A program made the translations under genes and the position numbers. The notes beneath the pieces were generated by a model. The model saw only the letters and a list, made by a program, of their open reading frames with translations, had not been told where the DNA came from and made no database searches. 64,000 bases of DNA from Anastatus disparis (lineage: Eukaryota > Arthropoda > Insecta > Hymenoptera > Eupelmidae), in NCBI GenBank assembly GCA_017163975.1, contig JAFFSR010000239.1, forward strand, positions 2,294,001-2,358,000, in the 5' to 3' direction. Positions 23,148-35,180 of this stretch are shown in pieces; positions within the stretch are counted from its first letter, which is position 1; each line of letters opens with the position of its first letter.

Positions 23148-23356
23148 GGGGATGTAATAGGGAATATGATTTCTACATAGTTACAGACATAACAGTTTTT
23201 CAAATATTTTATCTTTATTCAAAAATTTTCAGAAATATCTCTATATTAGGCTCTTTATTAGTAGAAATGGAAGACTGTAATATAGAGATATTTTTAAAAA
23301 TCTTTGATTAAGAACCAATAACTTGGAAAACTGAAATGTCGGTATTTTACATCCCC
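23148..23356. mobile_element. TTAA-flanked MITE, 209 bp
   Basis: Inverted ends ggggatgtaat and (a)ttttacatcccc, flanked on each side by TTAA (23144-23147, 23357-23360). The interior also folds back (aatatctctatatt / aatatagagatatt). Related sequence sits in gene 2 intron 2 near 16500-16710 and in the decayed copy near 25770-25970. The short minus-strand frame crossing it is not a gene. Confidence 0.7.
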
Positions 23357-23439
23357 TTAAGTCATGTTTCTTATTTTTATTTAATGTAATTTTTATTTTG
23401 ATACCGTATGTTCTAACTGTAAGCATCAACTAATTAATT

Positions 23440-24640
23440 TAATTTTAAAGTAAAAGCACGATTAGTCATTTAAGATTGATCCTTCATAGGTAATACGAGT
23501 CATTTAAGGGACAAGCCGAATTTTCAAATCAAATATCTCCAGGATTAGAAATTGTTATAACAAATTTCTTTTACAATAAATATCCAAATAATCTTTCCAT
23601 ATTTTTTTAACGATTTTTTCTTAGCTAAAATATTAACAGAACTTCTAAGACTTGTATCAAAATTTTATATTACCCACGGATAGTTAAACGCACCCTTATG
23701 AGAATTAGTTAAGAAAAAATAGTGCTATTAAAAATTTAGTTTGAGCAACTAACTTAATTAACACATAAGATATAATAATCATTATAGAATGATTATTTAT
23801 TATTACACTCTAATTAGATTCACTTCTTATAATTTTGATTATATTATTTATGAGAGTTTTCATAAATAATTATTTTATCAAATATTAAAAATAAATATTT
23901 GTTCATATCAATTAAAATATTTACTTTTCGTGTTGTAAAATTTTCAAAATTCACAAGTTATGAGAATCCAAAAAAATTTCAAATAAATATTAATTCTTGT
24001 CAAAATTTTCACTTAATGAAAATCCAAAAAAATTATATTAAGAAATTATAATAAAAGATAATAATTTAAATATGTATACAGCACTTGATTCTTATTGTCT
24101 GATTACCTATGAACTTAATCCTTTAACAGGTATGTAATCTCTTAAGTACATATTAAGGGATTAAATAAAATTTCAAAAGATCAATATAATATTTAATTAA
24201 AAATTATTTAGTGAAAGAATAATCTGTTATGTTTGATGATATATCAATTAATTTTTTAAATACAATTAAATTTTTTACAAATTATGAAATTTTATCAAGT
24301 AATTACGTTGTCAATAGTGGACGATATTATAATAATAAATTTATATATTAGAATATTTAAATATTTTTATAATTAATACTATTTCTTTCTCTTGGTGTAT
24401 TATAAAGCCAAATCCATCATAATCGACTTTTTCACGGATAAAAAATCTTTTAAAAATGGGACAATGTTACAATTTCAGAAAAAATATTAATAAAATGTAA
24501 AAATTGGAATCGGTTATTGTTTCATAGAAAAAATATTGTAAACCATTCTCAATGTCAATTTATAAAATTTATTAAAACTTTTCTATTATTATTTTCTATT
24601 TTGTTTTGACTTATTTAGTTATAACTCACCATTTCGTTTT
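23440..24640. repeat. AT-rich DNA with a copy of the ankyrin upstream region
   Basis: At 24080-24185 the string cttattgtctgattac...ttaatcctttaacaggtatg and gtacatattaagggattaaa matches the region just upstream of the ankyrin gene (20860-20980), but with fewer tandem units. No ankyrin coding sequence follows it. The rest is AT-rich with nothing seen. Confidence 0.6.
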
Positions 24641-25377
24641 CCACAACTCATCTTCGATTTCTTGAGATCTACAAATATATACATTAATCACAAAAAAACT
24701 TGAAGAATATAATTAAAAACTATAATTGCTTTTTTATTTTAGTACATTTATTCAAAAAGTTCTTTCTCAAACCTCTTATCAGAAAAGGTATTTAGTACAC
24801 ATTACAAGCATAACGAAAGTAATATTGATTAATTTTAATTTATAATATTTAATTTTTCGTAAATAATAAAAAACACAATTCTCATACATAAAATGAAAAA
24901 ATATGACGCGTAATCTGTATTACTTACTAGATGAAAAATAGAATAAAGTTTTAAATGTTCGTTAGAGAAATTGAAAAAGGGTGTTCTGTTCTATAGGAAA
25001 AGTTACTTTTTTTAATGTATATGAATATATTTAAGAATTTCAAGAATTTAAGAATCGCTTTTTGAAATAGTTTTCTATAAACCACCCGATAGGATAAATT
25101 TTGACCTTGAGAATCACTAGAATACTCAATCAAAATAAATTCTTCATTTTCCAAAAGAAAAACGTTTGTATACATATTAAAAATTATGGAGTTTGAATAG
25201 TATTAATTATTTACAAGATTTTTAAAGCTATTCAGAAAACTTCTGACCATATTTCATGAGGATTACTTAAAGATAAATGTTAGGTATGATCTGAAAATAA
25301 AAGTGTGTTATTCATATTTTATTCGTCTATCAAATTTTACAATATTTTTTACAGCCATAGATTAATATAATAGCAAA

Positions 25378-25465
25378 GACGTCGTCAGTGGCTCACTCGG
25401 TAGAGCGATAGATTTGTAGTCACGAAGTCCCGAGTTCGAACCGATAACACCGCATCAAAAGTCAG
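25378..25465 (+). mobile_element. Diverged tRNA-like SINE head
   Basis: A box agtggctcactcggtagagc and perfect B box gttcgaacc. The acceptor and T stems do not pair, so it is not a functional tRNA. Opposite strand to most other copies. Confidence 0.55.
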
Positions 25466-26549
25466 TCGACCGTATTCAGTTTAATATTTTTAATCAACTT
25501 TAATTGATTCATTTTCAAAACTTCATCAATCGAAGTCAATTTTAATAATTCATAAAAATATGTTTTTTTTTGTGTACAAATTTTCCTTTTAAGAAATCTT
25601 TACTTTGAATTAATTAAGCTTGAAAAATCATTCCATATTATTTTATTGATATAATTATTGAATAAGTTTATTTAATATTGAATGGTATCTCTACAATTGG
25701 TCTTTTTCATAAAAATATATAATTTTAAATATTCAAATTGAGAGATCCATAATTTTAGATAAACAATAATATTTAAAAAAATATAAAATACTGACATTAA
25801 AATTTTTCAAATTTTTGTGTTAAATCCAAATGTTTTAAAATATTTTTATATAATACTTTAATAAATAAAAAGCATGGCATAGTTATATTCGAAAATATTT
25901 TTTAATAAAGATATAAAATCTAGGAAACTGCAATGTCGGTAACTATTTATAAATCATATACCCCTTAACATTACCTGAAGTCAGTTAAACATATTATAAT
26001 AGCTCTATAGATATAATAATATTTAAATTTAAAATAATTATGAAAAAGATAATTTGGAGAAAAACACGCTTAAAACTGAGCGTATACATTTCTGAGTATG
26101 CCGTACAGCGCACTTCAAATAAAAGACAAATACAATTAAATTTCTCTGATCTTTATGAAAATTTCAAACAATATACTTCAAAAGACTTCTTTCAAAATCT
26201 GTAGAAATAATTTTAAGAGATACTTTACCGTTCGCCGAAAGAGAATAAAGTATTCACTTTACGCACAGTGTGGAAAAAAATAATCTTTTGTGAAACCAAT
26301 AATGGCATTCTAAACTTCTTTGTTGAAAGCTCAAATTAACCATAAAAACGACATAGCATCAAAGAAATTAAAAGAATAATTCAAATATTTCCGCTTAAAA
26401 GTTTTTCCTACAACATCAAGCAATAATATTTTTAAAAATATATTGGCAACAGTCTTCCATTGACTGTATTTTTCAATAATTTCCTTTTTTCTAACAACAA
26501 AAATTAATTATTTGAATTATATTACAATCAAATAACGCTCATTTTTCTT

Positions 26550-26720
26550 CCCTGGGAGAAAATTGACCATATCTTAAGCATAATTGTCGGTCAACGCATG
26601 TTAATATGACACTTATCTAGAAATTTTTTTTATATCATTTCTAGAATTTCTAGATAAGTGCCATTTTAACATTTGTTGACCAGCAATTATGCCTACAATA
26701 TGGTCAATTTTCTTCCAGGG
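26550..26720. mobile_element. Hairpin MITE, 171 bp
   Basis: Nearly full-length palindrome: ccctgggagaaaattgacca...gcataattg...gacacttatctagaaatt at the left, mirrored by aatttctagataagtgc...caattatgc...tggtcaattttcttccaggg. The ends resemble the ccctggtagaaag end of the element at 28849. Confidence 0.75.
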
Positions 26721-27180
26721 TTATTTTAAAAATATTAATGCTTCTTTTAAATTTTATTTCTATTTTTAAACTCCAAAAAATTTTCACTTTGCGTTGTTCT
26801 TTAATAAGTTTTTCAATTTGAAGTTATACTTTCTGCTAATAAATAAAAAAACTACGCAGTAGAGTTTATTAATTTCACGTCAGAAACGGATAAGGGTCGA
26901 CAAGAGGCGGATAAATGTTAAAAAAAATTTTTTTTATTAATTATTTTTCTGAAAAATCAAATGTTGCTTGTTTTATAAAAATTAATCTTTTGCATCTTGA
27001 GATATTTTTTATCATTTTTAAACGCCCTTATCGTATTTTGCAATATATTCATCAACGATTTGCTATCAAAAGTAAAAGGTTTATCGAATATTAGACAGGA
27101 TAAATTTTATTAAAAGCATTTTTAGAAATTAATATAATTTATTGAAATCCATTATAATTTTTTAGAAATTTTTTTATCTT

Positions 27181-27271
27181 TTTATTGGTTTACTTTGTGA
27201 TTTTTTGTTTGTTGAAAATTTTCTTTTGTAATTGGTCATCTTCCTCAATCTTCGTCCAAGGTTCTTAAGAC
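27181..27271 (-). other. Terminal exon of gene 3, homologous to Paip1 last exon
   Basis: Acceptor ttagag ends at 27272. In phase 2 the exon reads S-stop-EPWTKIEEDDQ, matching SQEPWENDEEDD of Paip1 except for a CAA-to-TAA change. AATAAA lies at 27186-27181. The upstream coding exon ends with a stop, then aatct and donor GTGAGT, also phase 2. Confidence 0.6.
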
Positions 27272-27493
27272 CTCTAAAAAATAATTTGAAATGTAAATAA
27301 TTTGTATTGATTTTATTAATAAAAATATTTTCTTATAAGTCTAGCTAAATGTTTGGCCAATCAAATTTCACAACGAGCCATAGAATTAATTTAAACTTAA
27401 AAAAGTTTTTTAATTTAATAAAAAAGCAACTAATAAATAAAAGTAGTACTCTTTCTTAAAAAAATAATAAAATTTTTTAATTACTCACAGATT

Positions 27494-30400
27494 TTAAATA
27501 TGTGTGCAACTGATGTAAGGATTGCCAGTATAACCAGATGGACACGAACAATCAGGTGCATGATTTCTGGCTTGACAAATTGCATTTGTGCCACAAGCAT
27601 TGGTACAAGGATTGACGCATCTATTTGAGCTACAGGCTCTGTTTGATGCGCACTCAGAGTTGCCTAAAAATTTTAAATTTATTTTCTCAATTAAAATTTC
27701 TTTTACAGATGCTAATGGTTAATATTTCAGTTTTTTCATATAGAACTAAAAAATATGGCTTACTAGGAGAGTATCAGACCTCCGGATCACGGATTTTGCT
27801 CAAACGTTGGGATAAGTTTTCAGATGTCAAAATATGGAAGGAAACAGAATTTTAAATCCCAACGCTCAATATTTTTCTAGTTACAGGCAATTAAAGAAAA
27901 TTACTAAAAAAGTTACTAGATTTTCAAACGCTTACAGTTCCTTAGTTATAGCGTGATAAATATTGGACCTGATTTTTCTTTTTAAAACATTAATTAATAA
28001 CAAAATCTGAAATTGGGTCTAATGTTTATTACGCTATGACTTTGGGAAAAAATAATATTTTGACATGCTATAACTATTATTTCGAAAGGATTTGAGCTCA
28101 GCTTTCATTTAAAAAAAATTTCAAGCTCCTAAGTATCAATGCTAAGAACTGTAAGCGTTTGAAAATCTAGTAACTTTTTTAGTGATTTTCTTTAATTGCC
28201 TGTAACTAGGGAAATATTGAGCGTTGGGGTCTAAAATTCTGTTTCCTTCCATATTTTGACATCTTAAAACTTATCCCAAAGTTTGAGCAAAAGCCGTGAT
28301 CCGGAGGTCTGATACTCTCCAAGTTAGATTAATTTTATAATTAAGATTGATAGTTATACAGATGTGATAAAAGAAATATAATTCTCTTCTTTTCTAATAG
28401 ATCATTTTTAATTTCAAACATACGAATATTAATTTCCATACAGTTCGGTTACGTACACGGAGAGACTTTTGCCTCAATAAACTTGATGCGCGCCCTCACT
28501 AGAAAAAGTGATGCCTTCTGCTACGTAAATCATATGTATTGCCTTACATTTTATAATGCATGCATCACTTTTTTTCGTGCATTAATCGTAAAACACAGCG
28601 CAAGGTGGCGCCGCATCGATATTTATCTTGCATATTCCAAAAATATTGTGCATGCGCGCCACCTTGTAGAGCGTTTGTAAAATGCTCTATCTTTTATGGT
28701 GCAAAAGTCTCTCGGTGTATTAAATATAACAAGATCGTTTATTATAAGAATAGATTATTTTAATTTAGATAAATTATTTTCAAACCTTTTCTAAATTTTA
28801 AAATTACATTTAATAGTATAAGCAATTGACAAAAAATTTGTATTTTTTCCCTGGTAGAAAGTTTAGCATAAATTATGGCGTGTCCACCAACATATGGCCA
28901 TATTTGTACGGTGTAATTACACTGTCAAATTTCACCATAAGTTGGCCATAATATGGACTTATTCTTATGTATGATTTGTGCGCACTACTATAATAAACTT
29001 ATATTTATAGTATAACAAGTTTAACTTTAATTGTGAACTTTCTCTATTCTTCTCTATTATTTTTTATTCACTATTCTTCAGATTTTAATTACAAATGAAT
29101 TTTTTTTTATTATAACCTAATTTTCTGATATGACTTTATATTCGACATCTTAACCTAACCCTAATCTTTAAAAATAGACGCGCTAATGTAGTTCTTAAGT
29201 TTTGTTAGTTAGTTGAAAAACTCAATATTATGTTATATAATAAAACTAATTGATTTGCATTAACATTATGTTATAGCAGGACACTTTAAAATTATTTGCA
29301 AAATTTTAGAACTTTGAGTACCAGACTTTCAAAACGAATATGTGTATTATGAAATATTTTGTTTGTAACTAAACCAAAAATGAAACTTAACACCAATTTT
29401 TTCAAAGTGAAATTACAATACAATTCCCAATATATGGATTTATATTGATATTATGCTAGACAAAACATTCTAAAGTTATTTACAAAATTTCATGATTGTA
29501 AATGCTATAATTTTAAAAACAAATAAGTGAAAACGAAATTATAATATCACTTTAAACAACTTGATGGCCAGTTTCATTTTTAGTCCATGTCGAATGAAAT
29601 GTTTCATGTGGTACTTGTTAGATTTTTTTTTAACTATAGTACTTAAAGCTATGATACTCTGTATTTTGCTTTAAAATATCTTCCTCGAACATGGTATCAA
29701 TTCATATGAATGTAATTTATATTGTACTGTTGTTTTGATTTAAAAAGTTGGTAAGCAGTTTTATATTTGATTTAGTCTATGATGAGTCCTTTCATATTAT
29801 ACGTACCAGACTATACTTCTTTTCAAACTATAGAATTCAATGTTATGTTTTATTATACAACCTAGATTACATTGATTTGCATTGACATTATGTTACAGTA
29901 GGATATTTTAAAATTATTTGCAAAATTTTAGAACTTTGAGTGCCATAATTTTAAAAAGAATATTCTAACATGTGTATTATTAAATATTTTAGTTGTCGCT
30001 AGACCAAAAATTAAATTTGCCACCAACTCCTTTAAAGTGAAATTACAATACAACCTACATTACATGGATCTGTATTGATATTATAATAGACAGAATATTC
30101 TAAATTTATTTACAAAGTCTATGAATAATTTTAAAATATCTCATTCAATGCTTAAAATCCTTTTGATTAGTCAAAAATGTGATTTCTTCAATTTGGTGGT
30201 TGTCGTAAGCTTTCTCAGTTAATTTTTAACCAATTGTTCGACAAACTTTTAAATTCTTTTTCTTTTTCTTTTAAATAAAAGTGTTATTTTGTGAATACAT
30301 ATTAATTAAAGATCTCTGGAAATTTTGAAGTCAATTCGTTGAAAATTGGCTGAGGAAGCTTGCAGTAACCACCAAAATCAAGTGTTCGAATAAAAGAAAG

Positions 30401-31927
30401 AATTTTAATCATTTCATGAGATTATTTAAAATTATTCATGGGCCAAAGTCTTATATTTTATATATCTAAGGTAAAAAAAACTTTTTTTTAAATAATATTA
30501 TTATAAAAAAATTATTATGACATTTAAATTTAATTTTTATTTTAGGCTTGAATTTGGGCTTGATACCTTAAGTTCTTAATTAATTGATATTTTATATGAG
30601 TATAACTACAATTAATATTAAATAATACTAATATCTCATTAATTTATATTAACACTAAATTTATTTTTAAAATAAATCATAATCTATAAAGTTTGTATTG
30701 TTCATTATAACCTTTGTCTATTCGAGTGATATACTAACAAGTAATTGTTATTAATTGTAAATAATGTCAGACCATTAACTATAACTTTATAAATGAAACT
30801 TTAATGTGTTATTGTTAATTATAAAAATAAATAGTTTATAAAAATGAATAATATATGATGATAATTTATTAAAATGAATCATTTTCTGATAATTCTAAAT
30901 TATAATTTCCTTAATTATTATTCCAAAATTTTAATTATCTTTTCAAAATTATAAATTTGTATTCCTTGTCAAGTCCATAAGCTGACCATATTCCGTCAAA
31001 ATAAGACTGGGTTTGTAGCCTTGTCAAGTCCATAAGCTGGCCATATTCCGTCGAAATAAGACTGGGTTTGTGGCCGTATTATGGTTGCAAACCATAAAAT
31101 ACACCATAATGACACCGTAAATCCAGGCTTTTTTTTACCAGGGTTGTCAATAAAAAATAAAAAAAAATTTTATTAAAATTTTACGCATTAAAAGTAAGTA
31201 ATTGAAGTGTTAATTGTACTTTTTTTAAATTTTACTTAACGTCGCTGTTTTTATATCATTACGATATTAATTAGCGACGTACGTCATTTCAGTGTATATG
31301 TGAAAAAAGCACATATATCAAATACAGTGGTGCTAGTATCAATGGGTCGCCGAGAGCAGGATTCGAACTCGGCTTCTCGAAATTATAAATTCATCACTCT
31401 ACCGAGTATACCATTGACGATCTCTATATATGACTAGTTGATAATCGTAGTTGAGTTTTATTTAAAATCATATAATTTTCGCGATTAACCAGTTTTACAA
31501 ATAATTTTTTTTGAATAGTAAAAAAAAATTTATGTTAGTCATTTTTTCCAACTAGATTTAAATTAAATCAATATTTAATTTTATTGCCATATGATTTTTA
31601 ATTTCAAATTTTCATGCGTCGAAATTACTATTCGTAAATTTAGGGTTATAAATAATAGACAACAATATCAAATTACAGCATTGTATCAATTACACAAATA
31701 TTTAATGAAAATTAATATTGATAAACAAGCATATTGAATCCTTAGATTCGCAATTTAAAATTTTTATATTCTTTCATTCGATAAATATATTATAAAGCTC
31801 GAATAGGCATGATATTTAAATATAAAATAAAAAAAATATACTTACTTCGACACTGAGTTTGGCCGTTAGCATGTAGACAAATGGTAAAAAGTACAACAAG
31901 CAGAAGTGCTGTTTGCATTTGCTTCAT
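27494..31927 (-). CDS. Small secreted Dumpy/EGF-like cysteine-rich protein, gene 3
   Basis: Coding exons 31927-31846 (82 nt) and 27663-27494 (170 nt), phase-1 junction, donor GTAAGT, acceptor tttttag. The product has 83 residues. The signal peptide is MKQMQTALLLVVLFTICLHA, then NGQTQCR. The mature part has SECASNRACSSNRCVNPC, CGTNAICQARNHAPDCSCPS, GYTGNPYISC and ends in THI. It differs from gene 4 at only a few sites, so this pair is a recent duplicate. The intron is about 4.2 kb because of a foldback (27766-28320), a MITE (28456-28717), a 2.3-kb element (28849-31143) and a SINE. Secreted; function unknown. It is also possible that only some paralogues are expressed. Confidence 0.85.
27766..28320. 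mobile_element. Foldback element in gene 3 intron, 555 bp
   Basis: The left arm ggagagtatcagacctccgg, then atcacggattttgctcaaac and further about 160 bp, pairs with gtttgagcaaaagccgtgat and ccggaggtctgatactctcc. The loop is roughly 150 bp. The gene 4 intron has a different foldback at the same position (52171-52831), also starting ggagagt. An open frame over the left arm is not a gene. Confidence 0.8.
28456..28717. mobile_element. MITE with CACGGAGA ends, TA duplication
   Basis: cacggagagacttttgc at the left and gcaaaagtctctcggtg at the right, each bordered by TA (28454-28455, 28718-28719). The inside contains a GC-richer inverted repeat (gatgcgcgccctcac; gcgcgccacc). Absent from the gene 4 intron. 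A related element is at 57744-58202. Confidence 0.7.
28849..31143. mobile_element. Non-autonomous DNA transposon, CCCTGGTA ends, 2.3 kb
   Basis: Ends ccctggta at 28849 and taccaggg at 31143. Both ends carry related subterminal motifs (ccaacatatggccatattt; ccataagctggccatattcc). The inside has a long diverged direct repeat (29220-29520 against 29850-30130, e.g. tttgcaaaattttagaactt) and a 54-bp tandem duplication (about 30968-31075, gtccataagctgaccatatt). No open frame. Missing from the gene 4 intron, so it is a later insertion. Confidence 0.7.
31215..31425 (-). mobile_element. tRNA-derived SINE copy in gene 3 intron
   Basis: Minus strand: A-box-like tggtatactcggtagagtga, B box gttcgaatcc, body with tgatatatgtgctttttt and stem agcgacg, A-rich end at about 31225. 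It matches the SINE at 52965-53560. Confidence 0.75.
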
Positions 31928-32880
31928 GATTCGTTTATTTTTCAAACTTTTCTAAAAGATTAAAAATATTATTTGAAATTTAAGTCGAACAATTTTAATT
32001 TAAAATCAATAAATTACTAAAATTAATTCATAACGTTATTACAAAGTATTTATAAAGCACGAGTTACAATAATTTTAGAATAAATATTGTCCAATGTTAT
32101 TGTAATGTAAAATAAAACGTGTAAAAATATAATCTGCTTACACTAATAATTTAAATATTTTATTGTAATATTTTGAAAAGTGAATAAAATATTCGCGTAT
32201 TGAACAAAAACGATGATTATAATTGCCTTTTTATTATAATATTTTGAAAAGTGCATAAGATATTTATAAATTTTAATCTGAAAGGTAATTTTTTAAACAA
32301 AATTTCATGATAATCTTAATAAATATAAGAATAGATTAATTTTGCCGTTACAATTCACAAGGAAACAATTAAATTTTTAGATAAAAATTTTTCTGTTAGG
32401 ATGAGATATATTTTAATATAGAAAATAATTAAGAAAATTATGTGTTTCTGGTGAAAAGTATCATTTTCCATTGTCTTTAAAAAATCAGCGTTAATATTAA
32501 AGAATAAAAAGCTTCAGTGAAAATTTCTAAATTCATTTTGCAATGCCTCCGTGAAAAGCTAAGATTAAATTATTTCGATTGTAAAAAATCTAATAAGATG
32601 AAGCTTATAATTAAAGAGTTTTATTTTCAAAAATCTAAATTTTTTGTAATTCACAATTATAAAATAATCCATGCCTCAAACAAGTGATATAGTTGGCACA
32701 TAAAAAAAAAATTTCAAAAAATTCAAATGAATTATCAGTATATCAGATGATACCATTAATAAACTCGGAAATCATACAGTCTAAAAGTATTTAATTATCA
32801 ATAAAATATTATTAATAAAAAATTTATATAAATTACCAAGTTAAAATACTCTATAGAAAATACTCATTAAATTAACTCAC

Positions 32881-32945
32881 CTGTAGAAATAACAAGAATT
32901 AAAAGAATTGCATCGATCAAAAAAATGTTCAAGTCTATATGAGTA
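32881..32945 (-). promoter_or_regulatory. Gene 3 first (noncoding) exon and promoter
   Basis: The minus-strand exon ends gttatttctacag with donor GTGAGTTAAT at 32880. The acceptor is tcttttag just before the ATG exon at about 31950. A TATA-like catatagac (32941-32934) lies about 25-30 bp before the probable start. Nearly identical to 55083-55145 of gene 4, but unrelated in sequence to the first exon of genes 1 and 2. Confidence 0.6.
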
Positions 32946-33142
32946 CGAACAGTTATGAGCTAATAGCGACAACTGATAAGTATCAACTGTGGTATCAAAA
33001 AAAATTTTTATTAACTTTTTAACATTATTTGACTTTTTTTAAGCATTACATCGTTGGAAATTCAGTTGGAACCAAGAGATAAAACAAATTTCATTTATAT
33101 TAGCAAACAAAATTAAATTACATTTACTTAAAACGTAACTGT

Positions 33143-33990
33143 TTTTATAGCACTGCGTGATTTAAATCCGCGCTTAAATCCCGCTGAGCCGAGAGTTCAA
33201 CGATAAATTTTTACGCTGTTCAATAATGAATATGATGCTGAATTCACTTAAAACACGCACTTATAATAAGCGATATTTTGAGATCTGGATTATTTTTAAA
33301 AGTTTATTCATCGATAATAATAAAGTGTAGATTATTGCATCTCTTTTATATCGATATTTTTCAAAATAAATAACAATTATAAGCGTGTAAAATACGTGTA
33401 AAACCAAAGTTAATATCAGTGTAACACGTGAAGCGAAGAGGTAGTCATTTCGACGCTCTAAGACTCCGTCGCGTCTGTGATTCCCCTAAACGCAACTGCT
33501 AATACAATACACAAGTTACCAATAGTCGCTCCTACGGCCCTAATACATATATGAAAGGAAATTTAGATTTTTATTATTACAGAATTAATTTCAACAGTTT
33601 GACATAATGTTATTTCATGTTTTATATAATATTTTTAGTTTTTTTTTTCTATTTATTATTCGCGAAGTGCTTGAATTTTGTTTTTTTTTCAGTTTTCGCT
33701 TTTTTTACGATTTATTATTCGTAGAATGCCTAGTTTTGCTAGTATATAGAATTCGTTTTTTTAATGAATTATCATTCGTAAAGTGCATAGCCTTTGTTTA
33801 TTATTGAATTTTGAGAGTATAGATGTAGTGCGGCGGATTTAAATCACTCGAGCTATAAAATAGTATACGATACTCGCGACTTAAATTCACCTATTATTAC
33901 ACGGCATTTAGGACCCTCGCTGACGCTCGGGCCCTAACCTTGCCGTGTAATAATAGGTGATTTAAGTCGCCCGTATCGTAATATACTATT
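33143..33990. mobile_element. Hairpin-ended insertion, about 850 bp
   Basis: The gene 4 copy reads cgtaactgttttttttgactgaag at about 55342-55366 with nothing in between. Here the segment starts tatagcactgcgtgatttaa, has a mirrored gatttaaatcactcgagcta at 33837-33856, then hairpin H5 (33859-33990). It has the same modules as 11815-12770 but in the opposite order. The open frame at 33607-33807 is low-complexity and not supported as a gene. Confidence 0.7.
33859..33990. repeat. GC-tipped long hairpin (H5)
   Basis: aatagtatacgatactcgcg with acttaaattcacctattatt pairs with aataataggtgatttaagtc and gcccgtatcgtaatatactatt. Inner arms acacggcattta / ccgtgtaa. Apex gaccctcgctgacgctcggg. Confidence 0.8.
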
Positions 33991-35178
33991 TTTGGCTGAA
34001 GTTTCAACACAATTGAAACAATAAAAGTGTTTATTAAACAAAAATTATGAAAGTAATTAAAAAGTTTATATTTGCTATTTGCAGAATTTTTACTAACAAA
34101 AAATTTAGTTTCAAATATAAAAACATTAGTATTACACAAAAAAAGTTTCTAACTAATTTATTAAAAAAATTAGTACAATAAAGATAGAAAATTAAGGTAA
34201 GTATAACATACACGATAATATATTGCACATTGTGGATATGACAAAAATGTTAATTAAAACATTTTTAACACATTTTAAAAAATCTCCATGAAAAAAAGTG
34301 TTTATTAGAGATAATAACAATTTTTGTGACGTTGAGTTCTAATAATTAAAACGGTATATTTAAAAAAAAACAATAATCATCAATGATAATGCTGTCCATT
34401 CATAAAAAAGTAATTTTTTTCCGCCTAGTTACACATTATATTAACATGCAAATAAAATTGTTTAACAGCTTAGAAGCTTAAGATAAGTTTTACTGTTAAA
34501 ATAATCAGAATTTCCGTTATCATTGAGATTTATTATAAATGTATACATTGTTTTATAATTTGTTTAAATATCTCAATGTTTATTGTTTATCAATAAGAAT
34601 AACTTTCCATATGATTTTTAAAGAGTCAAAGATTAAGCTCTGTAAGAATAATTAGTTATTTCAAATAAAAAGTTATTACCTGAATTTTTTATGAAGTGAA
34701 ATTAATAATCGAATTTTTCTATTTTGCATTTTAAAAGTTGTGAATTATTTTAATTGGACGAAAGAGTAATTTTCAGCACTTTTTTATAAAATATTACCCA
34801 AATGAGAATATAACAAGATTGCACATTATTAAAGATCACAGGAATTTAGAAAAATTCAATTTTTATTTAAAAAGATCTTACGAAAGTCTGTAATTTTAGA
34901 TACAGAACAAAACATGAAAAAAAATTTTTGTACTTCAAAATAAAAAAAAAGCATCTGTAAATTAGATTTTGGAATTCTAATGTTATTAAGTGAATCAATT
35001 AAACTTTTATGTAATTTTAAATTTTCAATTCTTCACGTCACTAATTGAATTTATATATCCATAAGTTTTCGTAGCTTCAAATTCGCACGTAATTCTAAAC
35101 TTCACATTATGAAATGAACTTTTCGTATCTTACAGTTTACGTGAATCGAAGCTTGATACAAAAGTTTTGTAAAACACG
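33991..35178. other. DNA upstream of gene 3, no gene seen
   Basis: AT-rich and closely matched by 55366-56565. No coding signal. Confidence 0.55.
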
Positions 35179-35180
35179 TA

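Larger units (their letters stand above)
24615..26825 (-). pseudogene. Decayed copy of small secreted-protein gene 2
   Basis: Pieces occur in gene order on the minus strand. A promoter remnant lies near 26765-26825 (attttcactttgcgttgttc, like 51165-51215). A degraded signal-peptide exon lies near 26085-26150 (ctgagtatgccgta against ctgagcatgtgccgta in gene 2). Intron sequence at 25640-26035 matches gene 2 intron 2 (16400-16760). A Paip1-like terminal exon starts at 24668 (ATCTCAAGAA). The cysteine-rich coding exons are not found. A tRNA-like SINE sits at about 25378-25460. Confidence 0.6.
26765..35178. repeat. Segmental duplication, gene 3 copy (partner about 51165-56570)
   Basis: Promoter remnant, terminal exon, coding exons, intron, first exon and upstream DNA all line up with the gene 4 region. 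The match ends at gtaaaacacgta (35178), where a MITE begins here and different sequence follows at about 56565. The length difference is mostly insertions in this copy (28456-28717, 28849-31143, 33143-33990). Confidence 0.85.

Noticed and set aside
25378..25465. Possible tRNA gene with clear A and B boxes
   Set aside because: The acceptor and T stems do not pair, and no anticodon loop fits. It matches the tRNA-derived SINE heads in the window.
33607..33807. F/L-rich frame suggesting a membrane protein
   Set aside because: Low-complexity T-rich DNA inside a mobile insertion missing from the paralogous copy.
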